From positions 20,517,611 to 20,581,610 of the forward strand of contig JAQFVV010000001.1 of the NCBI GenBank assembly GCA_028023455.1: 64,000 bases of DNA. The letters are read 5' to 3'. The notes under the pieces were generated by a model. That model made no database searches and had not been told where the DNA came from. It was given only the letters and a program-made list of their open reading frames with translations. Below are positions 23,561 to 34,802 of this stretch, piece after piece. The stretch is from Epiperipatus broadwayi. Taxonomy: Eukaryota > Onychophora > Udeonychophora > Euonychophora > Peripatidae. The position numbers and the translations under genes are program-made. Every line of letters begins with the position of its first letter. Positions within the stretch are counted from its first letter, which is position 1.

Positions 23561-23689
23561 TTCATTAAATTTATTTTATAAAAATATTTGATTATGATAA
23601 AAAAATATATTAATTGTTTTTTTATAATTTTGTGTTTTTATTAAAACCATTTATTAGTAAACGAAATATGACAAAATAATAGATAAATA

Positions 23690-24110
23690 ATGAGTCGAAT
23701 CAAGGCAAATCAATCTAAATTATTTAATTTGAAAGAATGTATCAGAAAAGGATCATAACCAAAAATTAGACTCTCTTTAATTTTTGATCATCTATTGTGG
23801 ATTACTAGATGTAAGCTAGTATTTAATCATCAAAATTTTAATCCTATTAACTTCATGCAGAACAATATAAAGAAAACAAGAACAAGAGATAGCCTGGTAA
23901 CCCCTGAGGTTATTTTTACCAGGACTTGGGATATGTTGGATTTATCCTCTCCATGGCCCAACCAATAGCAAGATGCTCCGAAAAAGAGAAAACAGACTCA
24001 AATTTGGGAAAACCAAATGAAGGAATGAGAAAATACTTTGAACAAAATATGTACCAAATAATTTTTAATGTAATAATGTAATCTTTAATAAATTATTTTG
24101 AAAAAAAAAA
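23690..24110 (+). mobile_element. 5'-truncated LINE 3' end with poly(A), nested in hAT
   Basis: Copy 1 of the hAT reads GATAAATATGAAACTTTG straight through. Copy 2 has 421 extra bases between GATAAATA and GTGAAACTTTG. The extra piece ends in A10 preceded by AATAAATTATTTTGA, and its translation has LINE-like C-terminal residues (HLLWITRCKLVFNHQNF, then KKTRTRD). This is the pattern of a reverse-transcribed, 5'-truncated non-LTR insertion. A target duplication is not evident. Confidence 0.7.
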
Positions 24111-24399
24111 GTGAAACTTTGAACAAACACATACATATAAATATGTTACATTGAGTTTATAATTTCAGTGAGTTTATAATCAGGCGTGACGGTTAGTCGT
24201 GTTTCAATGTAATTTGTCCCATTATGTGATGTGAATACATACATGGTCACCTTATAATATTTATAATGCAAATAATATAAAACACTCGCAATAACAAATT
24301 TCACGAAATACAATCATTTTTACGAAGTGGTACAATTTAGCGTGATGTACTACCAAGTGGTACGCGAGCCAAAAAAGGTTGGGAAACGCTGGTTTAGTT

Positions 24400-25620
24400 T
24401 AATATTTTTTTATTTGTCTTATATTTATAATTTAACAACTTATTAAAATATATAATGTGTGTGTACATCTTATATATCAATCAAAAAAAATTTTACAAAT
24501 AAAAAAAATGTTATCTTCCCTTATAGTCAATAAGTTTTCTACTAATTATTCAAGCAGAAATGTATTTTAATTACACAAAAGTTTTAAAACCCTGCTTAAT
24601 TACTAATGGCTTTAAAAAAAGAGTGAAAAAGATGGGAAGGGAAAAAAAAATTTTAAATGAGGCTCTATTGTGAAGTGTTAATGCAGGTATTTTTTATAGA
24701 GATATAATGTTATGAATGTGTCCTAATTACTGAAGATTCAAAATTGGGAGACAAAGGACAAAATATTTTTTTGCTGTTTCTAGTGTTTATCATCTCTAAA
24801 AATATCACATTAGTGTGAAATTGGAGAGAGGGTGTGTAGAAAGAAAAACTATAAATTGAAAAACTTCTTTTGTGAAAAAATGAGAGAGATTGCTAAGCAG
24901 TAGGTGTTGAAGGAGAATAAACATAGAAACTCTAGCAGTTAATCTACATGTTCTGGTTAGAGAAATCAGACTTCCCTAGGAAGACTTGCCTCCTTTGCTA
25001 AGCCTGATATCATCATGGTAATTGATAACCCCTGGAAGAAAAGGTGTCAGCCAGCTGCAACACTATAAGCTGAGACCAGTCAGATACATGCAGAAAGCAG
25101 GCAGGCACATGGTTTCAAATGAAGGAATCTCTCACTCATCAGTGAATTCAGTGATCAGATAGTCATCAGTTAAGTGTAACATGAGGAGTTGCCACCAATT
25201 CAGTTCAAAGGTGATATTGAGAAATAGCATATTCAAAAAAAATGGGAGCAGAGCTGAGAAGAAAAGTGTAAAAAAAATTAGATAATCTCACTTTGATACA
25301 TCATTACAAAGATTATTAGAAAACTTAATAAAAGTTTGATTTGATAATTTTACTTCTGTGTATGTCTGGGTTTATAAATTATGGTATTAAAGCTGTATCT
25401 TATGTTAGTGAATATTTGGGTACAGTAATTAGGTAATTGTGGGTTAGATGACTGTACTATATAAATAAACAAAAAAAACTAGGGTTTGAGTCAGATTGCA
25501 AAAATGGGGATTCATTCAAACCTAGTTCTAGGATATCTGCCCAGTGGGACTCTGTAATGGCCATTCAGATTACGTAGTTTAATAAGTTTTGCCATTCCAG
25601 TCATTATGTACCATGACAAT
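24400..25620 (+). mobile_element. LTR of the old gypsy-type element, second copy
   Basis: It aligns with 7105-7799 and 9655-10605 and has no piggyBac insertion, which lets the insertion limits in the first copy be read. It ends near GTCATTATGTACCATGACA. It is preceded by the last-ORF tail (before the hAT) as a 3' LTR should be. Confidence 0.6.
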
Positions 25621-25659
25621 ATATAAATAATTTTAAAAAATCCATTGCATTTCAAAAAA

Positions 25660-26920
25660 AAATGAAGAAGCAAGAAATAGTTATTGATAAAAGTAAAGAC
25701 AATAAAATAGAAATAGAGAGTTTGAAAAATGATAACTCTGAAGTTAAACTCTATCATTATTGATATTTTAGTAAAAAATAGTTTAGATTATTCAAAGCAA
25801 CAGTTTAGTAAAAATATAATGACTTTGATATTAACGATTTTGCCAAAAGTTATGATGAAACAGCTGTTTTCAATGAAGTAAAAATAGATGTATAGAATAA
25901 TAATTTTGATGTTAAAGTTTCATTAGTTACTGATAGTGGAAAAAGGTTATTTTAAATGACCAACTTTCTTTCTTTCACAAGCTTACGCAGTAATAATAAA
26001 TCTTATATAAAAATATATCCCTAGAGATTAAGCTCTTAAAATCTAAATGATTTTGCTGTCATAAAGTACAATGAATATAGAAACTTCGTTCAATCACAGA
26101 ATAGAAAATATTTAAAATGGTTGAACACATAGAGCTAATGTATCAAGCAGAACTGCCCAAAGAATATATATGTTATATTTCAATAATTTAGAAGTAGGAT
26201 TTGTAAACAACTTTAATTGTTTGAATTTGTTAAGATGGGATTATGAGTTAAATCCAATATTTTTATTTTATAATATGGAACATGAAAATAATATATTTGA
26301 AACAAAGTCCACATTTTTTTTAGACTGTTCAATTGTAGTTTGCTAGCCTGGCTACTGCATAGCTCAATTTAAAATAGCTAAACCTGAGATATTTTCAAAG
26401 AATGATTTTCTGAAAATGCTTACAAGCTATGGAAAAGATGCTCCTGTACATGAAATTATTTTACATAGTAAAACATCTTACAAACTTATTTCAGTGAATA
26501 AAAATGATAAGATTGCATTATATGCACTATTTTCCAATATTTCAAAGTTTTATACATATCATCATAGGAAAATAACTGAAAGGCAAAGTACAGTGAATAG
26601 GTTCGGCTCATGTCATTCTATGGCAAATAATAGAGTTAATGTTTGGTATATGATTTATGATTATAGTAATTTAGAAAATATAACTTACAATATGGCTATA
26701 TTAAAACATGTAAATTGCTATAGCTATAACAGTAAATATTCAATTTATTCTAGGGACAATAATCATAATTTTATTTGATATAAAGAAGCTGTATTTTATA
26801 CCAATTAGAAGTTGAATATATTATTCAAAATTTTAAGAAGCAGCAAAATACCATTACAGATTTCTTTATTAGATGGTCAGTTGAAGTGAAATCTAAATAT
26901 TTTAATGAGAACAAGCAATA
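25660..26920 (+). pseudogene. Unrecognised coding relic with a 120-residue open frame
   Basis: The longest frame (26416-26778) encodes 120 residues rich in N, K, Y and S, with an H-rich block (YTYHHRKITERQ) and CHSMANNRVNVWYM. It seems to extend upstream in the same frame to about 26345 (PGYCIAQFKIAKPEIF) and downstream in other frames to about 26900, as if part of a longer lost gene. Farther left, 25660-25760 gives a charged stretch (KSKDNKIEIESLKNDNSEVK). No family can be named. It follows directly on an LTR, so it could belong to a different inserted element. A hAT MITE interrupts the region at 26923. Confidence 0.3.
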
Positions 26921-26922
26921 TA

Positions 26923-27392
26923 TAACGGTCTTCAACCTTTTCACACCTGCGGACCGGTAAAAATAAGGATAAGGTTTTGTGGACCGGCAAAAATAAGGAT
27001 AAGGTTTCCTGGACCAGCAGAAGTCTATAGATAAATTTTCTTAAAGATGTAAACAGCTTAGCCTTAGATGAAGTTATATATATATATATGGAGTTTGTAT
27101 AATAAAAAACTTTTTTTTTTTAATTTTGAATTTTTTTAGAAAAGTGATCTGTGATAACTAGAAAAACAAATTAATTTATGTATGATTGATTAGATTTTGT
27201 TCTGTTTCTTTTTTTTTTAATCAGGTAAAAGTGCGATGAAAAAAATAAATAAAAATTGTTTATATTAATTTTTTTTTAAAGTTTAAAATCTTATTATTTT
27301 GTTATTAAAACTTTCTTGCCAGTCTATCGCGGACCAGCAAAAAACTTCTAAGGCCCGGCACTGGGCCACGGACCGGTGGTTGAAGACCACTG
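26923..27392. mobile_element. hAT-type MITE with GGTCTTCAACC terminal repeats
   Basis: The left end has CGGTCTTCAACC followed shortly by GCGGACCGG. The right end has CCGGTGGTTGAAGACCACTG, the inverted partner. The interior is AT-rich with long T runs and no gene. Near the left end a 30-base motif (GGACCGGCAAAAATAAGGATAAGGTTT type) is repeated two to three times. The left tip CAGTG is eroded. TA-rich flanks (ATATATA on both sides) fit an 8-bp duplication but cannot prove it. Confidence 0.75.
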
Positions 27393-29145
27393 ATATATAG
27401 TAATTATTTTATTAATAGTAGGCAAACTTATAAAAATTCATATTTCAAAAATTATTTATGTGATTACTACTTTTGTTTGCTATAAACATTCTATTTTTTG
27501 TACAAATAAAGAAGTTGATAGAATTAGTCAAACTTTATGCAATCTATATAGTGTTGTAGAATCATTCTATAAATATCCAATTATGATAAAAAATTTAAAA
27601 TGCAAATAAATATCATTTTTATAGGATTTTTATCTTATTGATTTTTTTATTCTATTTAAAAAGACTAATTAAATATTTAAAATTTTAGCTGGTGTAAAAG
27701 CATCTTATAATGTTAAAGACTTAAGGCCTATTATATATATCATCAAGATTTAGAAAAAATAATTTAATTAATTTAAGTTGTTAGATACATTATAAATGTA
27801 TATGTAGCTTTATTTTCATCATAAAAATTATTAATAAATAGAATTTGTTATAGGCTTTATATAAATTGCATTAATTCTTATTCACATGTTAGTCACTTGC
27901 AAAAGCACAAGTTTAACAAACTTTTTGATCTATATACAAAATAAAAAAGAGATAGGAAAAAATGTCTATATGATAGATATATCATATGGATTAATAGAAA
28001 TGTATATTGTTCAAAGCTTAAAATCTACATCATATATGGAGCAATTAGCATTTATATAATTTTCCTCAAACATACAAATGAGTATAAAATATACCTGAAA
28101 TTATATGAAATAATTAATTAGTAAAAAAATGCTGTGAATAAAATGCAAAACTATATAATATACATTAAGAATAATTTAGTGTATATAGTTTCTATTTTTG
28201 TGCTTTTATTGAAGTAGAAAAATTGATTTGTTTGTTAAGTTTTAATCTTTTTCAAGTTAGAATGAAATTTTAAAATTGAAGTTTAATATATTTAAATTCA
28301 ATAGAATTGCTTAAAATTTGATATATAACTAAATAAACCTAGCCTAATCCATTTGAAATATTCATATTTTCAGCAGGTCATCTAATCTCTTAAATATTGA
28401 CTGAGGGTGGATAAATATTTAAAATATTAAATAATTTTCTATATCACAGTTAAAAATTATTCTTACAATTTTACTTGTTTAAATAATGATAGTGAGACGG
28501 CAGTATAAAGATATCTTTTCTTTCAATTTAGTAACATTTTAATTTAGATAGAATAATTACTTTTACAAAAAAAGCAGTTGATCAAATTAAATTTCACTCA
28601 TTTTGATATCAAATATAAGACATTTAAAAACTTACATTTAGGTAATATTCACACAATGAAGATACATATATTGTTTCATAGTTTGTTTCAATTTGATGAT
28701 TTGATTTAAACTAGAATTAAATTTTAAAATAAACCTTTTAAAAAATAAAATGGATTCAATTTTGAGACACATCTTAGAAAGAAGCAGCCATGCAATTTGA
28801 CAATAATATATTTAAGTTAGCATATTTACTTTCAGTAATAAAGAGCAGTGGGCAGATGATTTCAATAAATTTTGATGTTAAATATAAAAAATGTTCAAAA
28901 AATTAGTTTTAATCAATACACACACAACAGATATATATATTGTTTTGTAGTTTGTTTCAATTCAATGATTTGATTGAAGTTGGAATTAAATTTTAAAATA
29001 AACTATGGTCAGTAAATAAATAGATGTCATTTAAAATGCATTTCCTGCAATCTTTTGACTAAATAAAAATTCTAAAATGCTGCCTTTTCATTTAAAAGAA
29101 TATTTCCTATTTTTAGACAATTACATACACATATATTATTATGTG
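27393..29145. repeat. AT-rich dispersed repeat, related to 40265-40640
   Basis: From about 28190 the sequence (GCTTTTATTGAAGTAG, AATGAAATTTTAAAATTGA, then CAATAGAATTG) matches 40265-40600 in order. Within this stretch a block of about 150 bases near 28600-28740 recurs at about 28860-29010 (ATATTGTTT.AGTTTGTTTCAATT, then GGAATTAAATTTTAAAATAAAC). No coding is recognised. Confidence 0.55.
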
Positions 29146-29199
29146 CACATCATCATTTTCAATCATTATTGATCCAATGCAGGATGAAAGTCCCTCCAA

Positions 29200-31075
29200 G
29201 TTCAATCCATCTTCTTCAATTTCTAGTCTTTATTCTCCATATCATTCTAGCAACCTTCCTTATTTCATCCATCTCACATATGGTCTTTTACAATCTCTTA
29301 GAATCCTGTTTAAGATTTTAATTGCCCATCTATTATCATTTCTAGCAATATGTCCAGCTCAACTCCATTTCAGTCTCTTAATTCTTTCAATGATGTCAAT
29401 AGTATCTGTTTGTTATACCACCCATGTATTTTGTTTTTAACATACATCTCTCCATACATAGTCTAATAGTCTGAGGTCTCTGTATTGCACTTCTGTTAAG
29501 TGTTCAGGTCTAGTAAAATACATTTATTAAAAACCTACATTTTGAAGTACATAGGCATATTTCCTTTTAATATTAAGTTATTTCTACCAAAAGCACTCCA
29601 AATTTAATTCTATGATTACTTTTATCCATTATGTTTCCATCTGTAATAATAATTTGATCAAGATATTTGTAGTAGTTAACTTCTAACTCACTGTTATCAA
29701 TCTTTATTTCCATCTTATAGAAAATCCATTGAACATTAATTTAGTCTTTTTTTAACATTTATTTTTAATCCTACTTTCTTACTTTTATCTGATAACTCTT
29801 GCAAATTCCCTGAGGCTCTAAAGCATTATCTTCCAAAACAACTACATCATCTGCAAAATCTAGACTTAAATAATCTCAATTTATTTTTACTCCCTTAGCT
29901 TCCCATTTTAATCCATAAAACTTCTTGCAAAACTCCTGTGAAAAGTTTTGGAGATATGAAGTCATTCTGTTGTACACCCACCTCAATGTTAATTTTTTAA
30001 GAATTATTATCTAATTCTTCAGAATATGATATCTTGGATCTATATTCTGATGATCTAATGCTTTAATCACTGAAGAAATGTTTATAGAATCAAATGCCTT
30101 TTCATAATCTACATATTCAAAGCATAATAGCAACTCATATTCAGTGGTCCTTTTTATAACTTTTCTCAATACTTGAATTTGATCCATTGTATTAAAACCA
30201 CTTTTAATTACAGCTTGTCCTTTTGATTGCCTAAAATCCAAAATTCACTGTAGATTTCGGTAAAATTGTTGTATAAAACTGATAAAAGATAGATAGATCT
30301 GCAATTTCTAATATCTTCTTTATTGCTCTTTTTAAATATTAATATTAATACTGAAATCTTCCAATCATCTTGTACATCTTTATTATTTAAACCTTTGATA
30401 TAACGTTCTTTTTAAAAAAAATTATATTTCTTCACCTGTTTTGATTTCATCATTACTTGGAGTTTTTCCTTTTTTCATAAATTTAATCGCATGTCTCACT
30501 TCTTCATTTAATAGTAATTGTAGGAGATACTTTTCCTTCTGTTTATAGCTATGTAATTCTTGATAAAACTATCCTGCACATTACATGATGTCATCTCTCT
30601 TTTTAGTAATAGTTCCATCTTTTTTTCTTATTGCAGAAATAAGTTTCCTACCAATACCAAGATGATGTTTTACACTCAAAACTTTTATTCTCTTCTATAG
30701 CTTTCCTTGCTAGTTCATAATTATACTTCCTTATATCATTATCAATTCTTTTTTTGAACCTGTTTACAAAATTCAAGATAATCAATTCTTCTTAATGCAT
30801 CATTTTCATATATTTTCATATTCCTTCTTTTCCTCATAAATTGTCATCTCAAAAGAAATTTTACTGACCACTTACTGCTGTTTTGTACCAACTATCTATG
30901 TTGTAGTTTTTAAAAGTGTATCAGTTATCTTTCTATTGATTTCATTCAAATCTGAATCATGTTCAAAATCTGTTAATATTTGAAAATGATTTTCGAGTTC
31001 TAATTTAAATTCACTGGAATATTACTGAAGATTAGGAATGTCAACAATAAATATTGCATAACAATTTTTACCTCT
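29200..31075 (-). pseudogene. RTE reverse transcriptase domain, broken
   Basis: Frame 30011-30241 carries KSGFNTMDQIQVL and VDYEKAFDSI, the second RT block. The FADD catalytic box lies at 29846-29857 (minus). The C-terminal part to about 29200 matches copy 2 in another frame. Many indels and stops interrupt it, and between 30250 and 31000 the thumb-side linker is only weakly visible. Confidence 0.7.
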
Positions 31076-31079
31076 AGTT

Positions 31080-31850
31080 TTGCATTAACATGTGGCTTAC
31101 TGCTTGATGATCACTTCCTGCATTGAATTTATTAAGAATATTACAATCTTGAAATACATATTTTCTGTTAATCAAAATATAATCCAGTTCTGTTGTACCC
31201 TCATTTTCATGTTTCCAGGTCTATTTGCATTTAACATTTTTCAGAAAAAAAGACTTCATAATATAAATTTTTTCTTCTTCTGCAAACTCCACAAGTATAT
31301 ATTCTCTCTCATTTCTATCACCATAAACAAATTTACCTATAGCAATTTCAACTTTCAATTGTTTATCAATTCTATCATTAAAATCTCCCATGACAATTTT
31401 AAAATGTTGTTTGGTTTAATCAAAAGCTTTTTGTACTCCATAAAAAAATCATCTACTTCATCACGATAAAAACTTGTGGGAGCATAAATCTGAATTATCT
31501 GTATTTGATATCTGCTATTAAGTTGAATAACTAAACTTGCCATTCTGTCAGATACACCATCAATCTCCACAATGTTGTTCTTCCACTTTTTATTTATAAA
31601 GAATCCTACTCCACTTGTATTTCCAATGTTTATTCCCTTGTGATACAGTAACATGTCCACATTTTAAATCAATTGTCTCTTCACCTTTTTTTCTAACTTG
31701 ACAATGTCCAATAATGTCCCATTTAATATGAGACACTTCTTCCAATTCTTGCAATCTTCCTTCATTTGAAAGTGTAAGTATCTAACTAAAAGCTCATCAA
31801 CAAAGCCTGAGTCTGTAACCAGGAGATTCTCAGCTGCCTCTGTCTTCAAC
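31080..31850 (-). pseudogene. RTE endonuclease domain, broken
   Basis: Reading right to left, a start-like frame (31664-31849) gives KNW..-type residues of the domain's first strand. The next frame (31355-31660) gives LLYHKGINIGNTSGVGFF and IIQIYAPTS, both standard RTE endonuclease blocks. The catalytic GDFND lies in another frame at 31377-31388 (minus), and GSDHQAV at 31104-31118. Frameshifts separate all four parts. The catalytic D, N and H residues are still readable. Confidence 0.75.
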
Positions 31851-32020
31851 TGACAACTACTGTCTTAGCTGATGACTTTATAGCCGACTGGAAATAACAG
31901 CTATGATTTATTTCTTGTCAGTCAAGATTGTAAATATCTACTAGAAAAAAAATTCATTCCTACCCACATTTATTCTGCCTTCAAAAAAAACTGATATTTC
32001 AGTTAAGAACTATCAAGTAA

Positions 32021-32071
32021 CTGAGAAGAAAGGCTACGGTGTTTCTTGACATTAAACTCAGAGGTAAAAAG
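32021..32071 (+). repeat. Short repeat shared with the 5' junction of RTE copy 2
   Basis: CTGAGAAGAAAGG, TACGGTGTTTCTTG and TTAAACTCAGAGGTAAAAAG here match the complement of 45317-45367 over about 51 bases. Next to RTE copy 2 it is in the sense orientation; here it lies about 155 bases beyond RTE copy 1 in the antisense orientation. The family it belongs to is unknown. Confidence 0.65.
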
Positions 32072-32324
32072 TTATTAAACTCACCATACTGTGTAATGCA
32101 TGCTAGTGAGTAGCCCATCCATGTTCACATACTATATGAATATTCACATAATAATAAGAGCAGCAATGACAAAAATGTATAGAGTAGGAATTTGTCCTGG
32201 TAGTTACTTTAAGGCCTCCAAGAGGAGTCAAAGGTGCTCCTTTCAGTTAACAGCAAATTCCTTTCTGCAACCATGTACACAAATATAATATTTACAGATG
32301 GAGTTTACATTTTAACTTATATCA

Positions 32325-32660
32325 AATATATATATATATATATATATATCAACTATAAGGGCCCACTTAACTTAAAATACAATATATATTTTTACATATT
32401 TATTGTGCCAATGAAAATGTAAAACTATATTATATCACTGGGTATATATCACTATCACTAGATATATATCACTAGATATTTCTACTGGAGGTTAAAATAT
32501 ATACCCTTTATTTATATATCATATTTAATATGGGTCAATAATAATATAACTAAAAATATGAAATAAACTTTCATAAACTTAACTTATGATGTACCAACAT
32601 ATTAACATTAAACTTTGTTTAAATGCATAGAATGAAAAATAAATCCATACATATCAAATA
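32325..32660. repeat. AT-rich repeat X, left of the gypsy element
   Basis: It starts in an (AT)n tract and contains CAACTATAAGGGCCC (also at 43178 as CAACTATAAGTGTC). Its second half (about 32505-32660) matches 39560-39740 on the other side of the gypsy element (CATATTTA, ACTAAAAATATGAAATA, CTTAACTTATGAT, then AATAAATC). Confidence 0.6.
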
Positions 32661-33030
32661 AGAGAATTTTGCTGCCAAAATGTTTAATGCCTTCATGTTT
32701 GTCATACTCTTGTGCACTCTCTGGTAAGTATGTGTATGTTACTATAAGCCACTTTTGTATTCATAGCTAGATGTCCTCATTCTATTGCCCAACTTTTAAT
32801 AAAATTAATAAATTGTTTAAACTTAATTTGGCTGACGTTTGTTTTTGTGCTTTGATTTCTCAACTATCTAAACAATGTTTAAGATATCTTGTTCCTCCCT
32901 GAGTTTAGTTTGGTGCATTTAGATTCGCATGTCCTGTCCACCCTTAAAATAAATGTCTAGTTCTATTTTTGGACTAGTGGCGCCCCCATGGTCAGTACAT
33001 GCGAATCTCAAATATCTTTCTCCCATTACA
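32661..33030 (+). repeat. Truncated 5' LTR (last 370 bp)
   Basis: It begins abruptly at AGAGAATTTTGCTGCC and runs to CTCCCATTACA. The matching LTR at 39168-39536 ends CTCCCGTTACA. A polyadenylation-like TTTTAATAAAATT lies at about 32800-32812. The upstream 1.6 kb of LTR, including any promoter, is missing. Confidence 0.9.
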
Positions 33031-33044
33031 TATATATTAATTTT

Positions 33045-33070
33045 TAGCGCATCAACATGGAGCCTCCGAG
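33045..33070 (+). promoter_or_regulatory. Primer-binding site, probably tRNA-Lys, degenerate
   Basis: TAGCGCATCAACATGGAGCC starts 14 bases after the LTR. With one extra base it resembles TGGCGCCCAACGTGGGGC, the tRNA-Lys primer site seen better in the other two LTR elements here. Confidence 0.4.
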
Positions 33071-33199
33071 TTTTCAAGCCCATGTGAGATTTTGTTTAGA
33101 CAGTTGAGAAAGATTTCAGCTGTAAGTGGCAAGATCTAGTGGGTAGAGGTTCGATTTTTGTTAATTATTGCATGTATTGTTGGAGCAGTTTGGTAGAAT

Positions 33200-33600
33200 G
33201 GAATTTTGTCTTTTTCATATGACATAAATAAATAAACAATAGATAGCGTATTTTCTATAAAAGTCTGTCGGAGTTAATTTTTTTTGAAGATTTAAATATA
33301 TATAGTTCGTCTTTTTCATATGACAAATAATTAATAAATAGAAAGTAGCCTCGTATTCGTTTTTAGATTAATTAAAAAAAAAAAAGATAAAAATAGTTTG
33401 TTCGTCTTTTCATATGAAATAATTAATAAACAGTAAACAGCGTTTGCTTTCGTAGCTAAAGTTTTATTTTAAAATAGCAAAATGAATATTGGGAAGTCTC
33501 TTTCTTGTGACAAATAAATAGTTAAATAGTGTTTTTCTTTTAGATTGATTGGCAAACTTAGTGTTAAATAAATAGTAAGAGGCATTGTTTTCTAAGACTG
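33200..33600 (+). repeat. Imperfect leader repeats, about 95 bp, four copies
   Basis: A CTTTTTCATATGACA-like core followed by AATAAATA..AATAG recurs at about 33210, 33310, 33404 and 33498 in the untranslated leader before gag. Each unit also carries a short GTAGC/TAGCG block. Repeated leaders can hold packaging or translation signals, but no function can be read from the sequence. Confidence 0.55.
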
Positions 33601-33654
33601 ACAATAAAAGCAAAAATATATATATAAATAAATGAGCTGTTAAAGAGTGCCGAG

Positions 33655-34200
33655 ATGGGAGGGCAAATTTATAAGGAAGTTGAAAATAGGCAAAGTAAAC
33701 TTAAAGGTACAAGATTGATCCAGATAAAAGTTTTCAGGGCAGATAATTGGGAAAGTCCAGCTGCGCATCTTGAAAGCCTTCAACAAGTGTTTCAGTTTCA
33801 CAAATGGAATGAACAAGAAAAGATTGCAGTGGCTTATAATCATTGGAAGGGTGTGGCCATAGATTGGTGGCATACTTTGTGTAAAGCCACAGACATTTGG
33901 GGAGTATGGATACGCCATCATGCACACTTTTTGGAGTGAAGAGAAACAATATTGCATCTTTAGAAGAGTTTTGCAGCAAGCATAATCCAAAGGGGATGGA
34001 GGAACTTATATGCAGTTTTTCTGTAATCAAGCTGCCATATTGAAGTCGTTGACGGCATTGTCTTTGCCAGAAAGCCAGATAATCTCAATAATAAGAAACA
34101 ATATGCCAGTGGCGATACAACAAGCCATGTTGATTAATTATAAAATGTAATATAGAAGAAATAATAACATTTATTAACAGAGATTGATTATAGTAGGGAT
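33655..34200 (+). pseudogene. gag capsid (Ty3/gypsy), broken
   Basis: The ATG at 33655 opens 94 residues. From about residue 25 the segment is a clear Retrotrans_gag pattern: a F.ADNWESPAAHLESL opening, a FHKW..QEKIAVAYNHW middle and GVAIDWWHTL. A frameshift then ends the frame at 33939. The remainder of the capsid helices (a FCSKHNP-like block and a later basic region) seems to run on in other frames to about 34200. The capsid forms the virus-like particle in the cytoplasm. No CCHC zinc knuckle is visible, possibly lost in the frameshifted part. Confidence 0.8.
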
Positions 34201-34251
34201 AGAATAGAGAAGGAAAACATACTCGACGGAGATGGGGGAACAGTATCCAAT

Positions 34252-34800
34252 GTGGTGGTGGATAAAAATGAACCAACATTGGTTGGAGCCAACCAGACTT
34301 GTCCCATCATAACTATAAAAATTGGATCCATCACAGCACAGGCTTTAATTGATTCAGGGAGTCAGATGTCCCTTATTTTTAGTCCCTTTTATTCACAGTT
34401 AAAACAACAAACTCACCTGTATACATTGCCTCTAAAGAGACTGCAAGTTACATTGGCTAATGGTAAAAGGAAAATGTAGAGACAAAGCAGGTTTGGATCC
34501 AGCTTCATCTGGGAAACATGGAAGTAGATCAAGTCTTTTTGATAATGCCCGGGTTGATACAAGATGTCATAGTGGAAACAGATTTTCTTCATCAGCATAA
34601 ATGCGTGCTTAATTATGGTCAATGCGTATTTCAGTGTAGAGAAAGCATAATGCCCCTGGAGGGATTAAAAAAATATCAGTCCTTACAAATACACTGTATG
34701 CAGTCAGTCTTAGAAACCACTGAAGTAAAGAATAAGGTGGAACAGTCCATACTAAAGGGGACAGAGCAACATCTTTCAACACAGGTGTTGACACAGTAGC
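34252..34800 (+). pseudogene. Aspartic protease (Ty3/gypsy), broken
   Basis: The frame 34252-34479 carries ITIKIGS then ALIDSGSQMSLI. The catalytic triad is DSG (Asp codon at 34351) in place of the commoner DTG, an accepted variant. The frame then shifts; 34518-34799 holds the second half of the fold, with a LIMPGLIQDVIVETDFL stretch before an HQHKC turn, ending at a TAG at 34797. The enzyme would cut the Gag-Pol chain. The stop before the RT means the polyprotein cannot be read through. Confidence 0.75.
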
Positions 34801-34802
34801 AT

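Larger units (their letters stand above)
22768..24391 (+). mobile_element. hAT DNA transposon, copy 2, complete ends
   Basis: The element begins CAGTGTTTCCCAACCTGTGG and ends CCAACC-type in reverse (GGTTGGGAAACGCTG), so the terminal inverted repeats are intact over about 15 bases with one or two mismatches. The 8-bp target duplication GTTTAGTT at 22760-22767 and 24392-24399 is perfect, as expected for hAT. Compared with copy 1 it lacks about 390 bases near 22967 and carries an extra 421-base LINE fragment. It inserted at the left edge of the second gypsy-type LTR. Confidence 0.95.
29150..31865 (-). mobile_element. RTE-clade LINE, copy 1, degraded
   Basis: On the minus strand an apurinic/apyrimidinic-type endonuclease is followed by a reverse transcriptase, and the 3' end is marked by ATGATG-type short repeats (29145-29165) instead of a poly(A) tail, as in RTE elements. 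The 3' end matches that of copy 2 (44190-44290). The 5' limit is set where endonuclease similarity stops, near 31865. RTE elements copy themselves by nicking the target and reverse transcribing the RNA in place. Confidence 0.8.

Noticed and set aside
29141-29440. Plus-strand 99-residue frame
   Set aside because: It is the complement of the C-terminal part of the RTE reverse transcriptase.
33640-34794. Minus-strand frames across gag and protease
   Set aside because: They mirror the plus-strand gypsy genes and have no motif of their own.
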